Positions 61,066 through 64,000 of a stretch of 64,000 bases of DNA are shown here, piece after piece. Source of the stretch: DMER01 sp003451645. GTDB lineage: Bacteria > Pseudomonadota > Alphaproteobacteria > Micropepsales > Micropepsaceae. Every line of letters begins with the position of its first letter. The stretch's first letter is position 1. The notes under the pieces were generated by a model. The model was given only the letters and a program-made list of their open reading frames with translations, was not told where the DNA came from and did not search any database. The DNA is taken from NCBI GenBank assembly GCA_031976175.1, contig DALYLR010000007.1, positions 1 through 64,000 on the forward strand. Direction: 5' to 3'. The position numbers and the translations under genes are program-made.

Positions 61066-61122
61066 TTGCTGGCGGCGATGCTTTAGGTTACCCTTGTTCT
61101 GCTTGAATAAGGGGTGGGGTTC

Positions 61123-63069
61123 ATGGGTGCCTTGACTGCAATCGGCGCGCGGCTGTCCGCGGCCTTGATGATTTGTATCCTGACCAGTGCAGCAATCGCG
61201 GCACCGGGCGCTGAGGTCTATGGCGGCAAGCCGGACATCTCCGGCCCTGAGCTTTCCCCAGACGGCACGATGGTCGCGGCCCTTGTGCCCCGCGGTGACG
61301 ATGTGGCGGTCCGCATCTCCAAGCTCGGCACCACCAAGGCCTGCGACTATGTCCCGCAAGGGTCCAAGGCCCGCAACGTGTTCTGGGCCAACAACAATCA
61401 GGCCGTCCTGGAGGTGAGCTTTTTCTATGCGCCGGGCAAGACCCGTCAGGCCCTGCGTTTCACGACCGAGGTCTACCGCTATCTCAGCATCAACACCTCC
61501 TGCGATGTCAGTGCGGAGCTCCTGCGCGATCATCCCCAATATGGCATCGTTGCCGGGTTCAATTTCCTCGGCCGGGCTGGCGGCGGCAATGAACTGATCT
61601 TCAGCGCCCTGACCATCTCTCAAACCGGCGACACCTTAGACATCTACAAGGTCGATGCAACCACCGGCAAAAGCACGATCCTGGAAAAGGGAAAATCCAC
61701 CACCACCGCCTGGTATGTCGACGGCAGCGGCACACCGCGCCTGCGCGGCGATCGCACCAGCCGTGACAGCACCTTCACGGTGAGCGCGCGCTTGACTGGC
61801 AGCAATGACTGGACAGAGGTCTATACATCCACCTCAACCACCCCGGACGCACAGCGCATGGGGTTCATGGGCCTGGCCAGCAAGGCTGATATCGCCTATG
61901 TGTCTACGCGCAATGGCGGCGACCGGGAGGCCATCTACGAATACGACCTGCGCGCCAAGGCTTTGGGGCGGCAGGTCTTCGCCCATGCCCGCTATGATGC
62001 TGGCGGCATCGTGCTGGACGACTATTCCCGCACACCCATTGGTGTGTCGTACACGGATGATCACCTTCGGGTTCAGTACTTCGACCGCACTTATGCGCAG
62101 CGCCAGGCGGATGTGGCCGCGACCTTCCCTGGCGAGGTTGTGCGCATCGAGGGCGCGAGTGCCGATGGCACCCGCTATCTGACCTATGTTGAGGGCGTGG
62201 AGAATCCTGGCGGCGTCTATCATCTGGTCGACCAGAAGCTCAACGATATGAGCCTGATTGGCGCGCGCTACCCGTCAATCAGGGCCGCCGACATCGCCCC
62301 CGTCCGCAGCTTTTCTTATAAGGCCCGCGATGGCATGGACATCCCGGCCTATCTGACCACCCCGCCGGGCGGGGGCAAGGCGCTGCCTTTGGTTGTTGTT
62401 CCTCACGGCGGGCCCTGGTCGCGCGACAATGCGTCCTTCGACAATTGGGCTCAGTTCCTGGCGACCCGCGGGTATGCCGTGCTGCAGCCCAATTTCCGTG
62501 GCTCAACCGGCTATGGCACCGCCTTTGAACAAGCGGGCAAGTTCCAATGGGGCCTGAAGATGCAGGACGACCTGACCGATGGCGTCAAAGCCCTGGTCGC
62601 GGATGGCACGGTTGACGGGTCACGCGTGTGCATCTTTGGCTGGTCCTATGGCGGCTATGCGGCCATGGCAGGCTTGGCGTTGTCGCCTAAGGTCTACAAG
62701 TGCGGCGCTGCGGGTGCGGGCATTTCCGATCTCCTGACCTTGACGGGTCAGTTGCGGCGGGAGAATGCGCTGCGCAATTGGGAGGATGTCATTGGCGATC
62801 CGACCAATGACCGGGAGCGCCTGATCGCCACCTCCCCCTACCGTCAGGTAAGCCGCATCACTGCCCCTCTCCTCATGTTCCATGGCCGGGAGGATACCGT
62901 CGTGCCCGTCCTGCAGAGCGAAAAGATGCTCCGCGCCCTGGATCAGGCAGGCAAGTCCGCCGAGCTGATCGTCTTTGAGGGGGAGGATCACTGGATCCAC
63001 AAATCCTCCTCCGGACGACGGGTCTTAAGCGAGCTGGAAAAATTCTTAGGGCAGCACCTAAAGAAATAG
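61123..63069 (+). CDS. S9 family serine peptidase (prolyl oligopeptidase type)
   Basis: Exported peptidase of 648 residues. ATG 61123 is preferred over the upstream GTG 61114 for its AAGGGG site and signal peptide (ending SAAIAAPGA). The N-terminal part is a beta-propeller-like domain, with many beta strands (about 30-380). The C-terminal hydrolase has the nucleophile Ser508 in GWSYGGYAA, PNFRGSTGYG as the oxyanion/strand segment, the Asp in HGREDTVVPV and the His in EGEDHWIH. It should cleave peptides, often after Pro or Ala. Confidence 0.92.
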   Translation: MGALTAIGARLSAALMICILTSAAIAAPGAEVYGGKPDISGPELSPDGTMVAALVPRGDDVAVRISKLGTTKACDYVPQGSKARNVFWANNNQAVLEVSFFYAPGKTRQALRFTTEVYRYLSINTSCDVSAELLRDHPQYGIVAGFNFLGRAGGGNELIFSALTISQTGDTLDIYKVDATTGKSTILEKGKSTTTAWYVDGSGTPRLRGDRTSRDSTFTVSARLTGSNDWTEVYTSTSTTPDAQRMGFMGLASKADIAYVSTRNGGDREAIYEYDLRAKALGRQVFAHARYDAGGIVLDDYSRTPIGVSYTDDHLRVQYFDRTYAQRQADVAATFPGEVVRIEGASADGTRYLTYVEGVENPGGVYHLVDQKLNDMSLIGARYPSIRAADIAPVRSFSYKARDGMDIPAYLTTPPGGGKALPLVVVPHGGPWSRDNASFDNWAQFLATRGYAVLQPNFRGSTGYGTAFEQAGKFQWGLKMQDDLTDGVKALVADGTVDGSRVCIFGWSYGGYAAMAGLALSPKVYKCGAAGAGISDLLTLTGQLRRENALRNWEDVIGDPTNDRERLIATSPYRQVSRITAPLLMFHGREDTVVPVLQSEKMLRALDQAGKSAELIVFEGEDHWIHKSSSGRRVLSELEKFLGQHLKK

Positions 63070-63092
63070 GCGCCAACACCACAGAGCGCCGT

Positions 63093-63932
63093 CTAACCAG
63101 CAAACGCCGTGGGCAGGATGATCAGCCCATGGATCAGCCCTGGCGCCAGGATCGAGCCCGTCTTCTCGCGGATAAGCCCCAAGATCAAGCCAAAGGCTGC
63201 CGTCCACAACGCCCAGGGCCAACGCATCGCTTCGTCCGAGAGCGGATGAAACAAACCGAACAAGATCGAGGCAATAACGACACCTGCACCAAACTCGGTG
63301 CCCAACACCTTGAAGGGCCGCCCAAAGGCATCGTTCAGCCGGCTTTGCACATAGCCGCGAAAGAAGAACTCTTCCATGATCGCCACAAAAACCACGACAC
63401 CGATCAGCCGCGCGGCCACCGGCGAAACCGGGTGGAGTAGATGCATTGCCAAGAGGCCCGCCCCGAACAGCACCGCGAAGCCTGCGAGCCCGCCCCATCC
63501 TGCACCCTCGGGCGCCTCGGCATGAAGAGCCGGGGTGACCCGCACCGCCAAAAGTCCCATCGCGAAAAATCCGCCCGCCAGTATCGCTGCACCCGTCCAC
63601 TCAAAGGCGCTGGTGTTGAGGCGCGTAAGCACGGGGAACAGGAATGTCGCCGGAAATACGATCAGGGCCGCAATGAGCGCGGTCCACATTTGCGAACCCG
63701 CGCGGTGCCAATTCAGGCCAACATCGCTGGGGCGCATGTCCCGAATGCCCGCGAACAGCAGCGGCAGCAGAAAAAAACAGACCAGCGCGGTCAAGGGCGT
63801 CCCGCCAAAGGTCTCAAGCTGGGGGGCCTTGAACCCGCCCTCCGTCATGACGTACCGGACCCCGAAAAACAAAGCGCATAACAGCGCCACAGTGATCAGC
63901 GCACCAAGCACCCCTGATTTTGCTCTGTCCAT
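63093..63932 (-). CDS. CPBP family intramembrane metalloprotease
   Basis: A 279-residue membrane protein of the CPBP (Abi/CaaX-like) family with about eight helices. The catalytic motif EEFFFRGYVQSRL (about 175-187), FGLFHPLSDEAMRW and the C-terminal APGLIHGLIIL supply the Glu and His zinc ligands of the family. Members cleave membrane substrates or assist bacteriocin immunity; the substrate here is unknown. It is convergent with the S9 peptidase gene. Confidence 0.9.
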   Translation of the reverse strand: MDRAKSGVLGALITVALLCALFFGVRYVMTEGGFKAPQLETFGGTPLTALVCFFLLPLLFAGIRDMRPSDVGLNWHRAGSQMWTALIAALIVFPATFLFPVLTRLNTSAFEWTGAAILAGGFFAMGLLAVRVTPALHAEAPEGAGWGGLAGFAVLFGAGLLAMHLLHPVSPVAARLIGVVVFVAIMEEFFFRGYVQSRLNDAFGRPFKVLGTEFGAGVVIASILFGLFHPLSDEAMRWPWALWTAAFGLILGLIREKTGSILAPGLIHGLIILPTAFAG

Positions 63933-64000
63933 GGTGTTTCCCCCGTCCCCTCACCCAGCCCGCCTAACGCTCCCACACATGGCCGCAAAAGTCATCCGGC

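Overview
The window looks like the chromosome of a GC-rich alphaproteobacterium. The evidence is gene order and content: rsmG-parA-parB, the cytochrome c maturation run ccmA-B-C-D-G, and above all the minus-strand chain yebC // ruvC-ruvA-ruvB-ybgC // tolQ-tolR-tolA-tolB-pal-cpoB-tilS-ftsH-folP // glmM. DUF2794, DUF1223, CpoB and a YkvA-like DUF1232 protein are also usual in this class. I cannot name the genus. The Sul-type FolP next to ftsH and near glmM recalls Rhodobiaceae-like lineages, but that is inference. No rRNA, tRNA, CRISPR array, insertion sequence or integrase gene was recognised. One run of 10 Ns (51861-51870) marks an assembly gap inside tolA.

Layout. 1-1580 (minus): three tandem small single-pass membrane proteins sharing a GNPLWLIGI motif, followed by a larger membrane protein with a GRDP-like domain that runs off the left edge. 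1752-5101 (plus): an RpoH-type promoter, dnaK and dnaJ. 5209-6880: an orphan phage-like gene and a probable halohydrin dehalogenase. 6852-8696 (minus): a zinc/manganese ABC transporter with a coupled 31-residue membrane peptide and a perfect Zur-like palindrome. 8870-12485: hisE, an adenosine kinase-like gene, a lipoprotein, a Nudix hydrolase, a MarR regulator and a small unknown. 12572-16220 (minus): crotonase-ccmABCDG. 16447-19959 (plus): aconitase and a DUF1223 protein. 19974-24631 (minus): a four-gene Gld-type ABC export operon. 24767-32436: an SDR, an O-methyltransferase, DUF2794, a zincin, rsmG-parAB, phhB, and a pair of envelope proteins. 32602-38594: mixed housekeeping and unknown genes. 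38599-59562 (almost all minus): thiD, glmM, an ABC pair, folP, ftsH, tilS, cpoB, pal, tolB, tolA, tolR, tolQ, a HEPN two-gene module, ybgC, ruvBAC, two small plus-strand genes, a degenerate methyltransferase and yebC. 59752-63932: an MFS transporter, an S9 peptidase and a CPBP protease.

How the genes fit together. Most of the window is core physiology: protein folding (DnaKJ, FtsH), envelope integrity (Tol-Pal, CpoB, YbgC), recombination (RuvABC), chromosome segregation (ParAB), heme attachment to c-type cytochromes (Ccm), the TCA cycle (AcnA), and folate, thiamine and peptidoglycan precursors (FolP, ThiD, GlmM). The accessory signals are (i) the tandem GNPLWLIGI membrane-peptide cluster, (ii) the HEPN plus partner pair embedded between ybgC and tolQ, (iii) a chromosomal dihydropteroate synthase of the Sul type, (iv) a halohydrin dehalogenase with every diagnostic residue, (v) the membrane peptide under a Zur-like operator, and (vi) the orphan phage-like gene.
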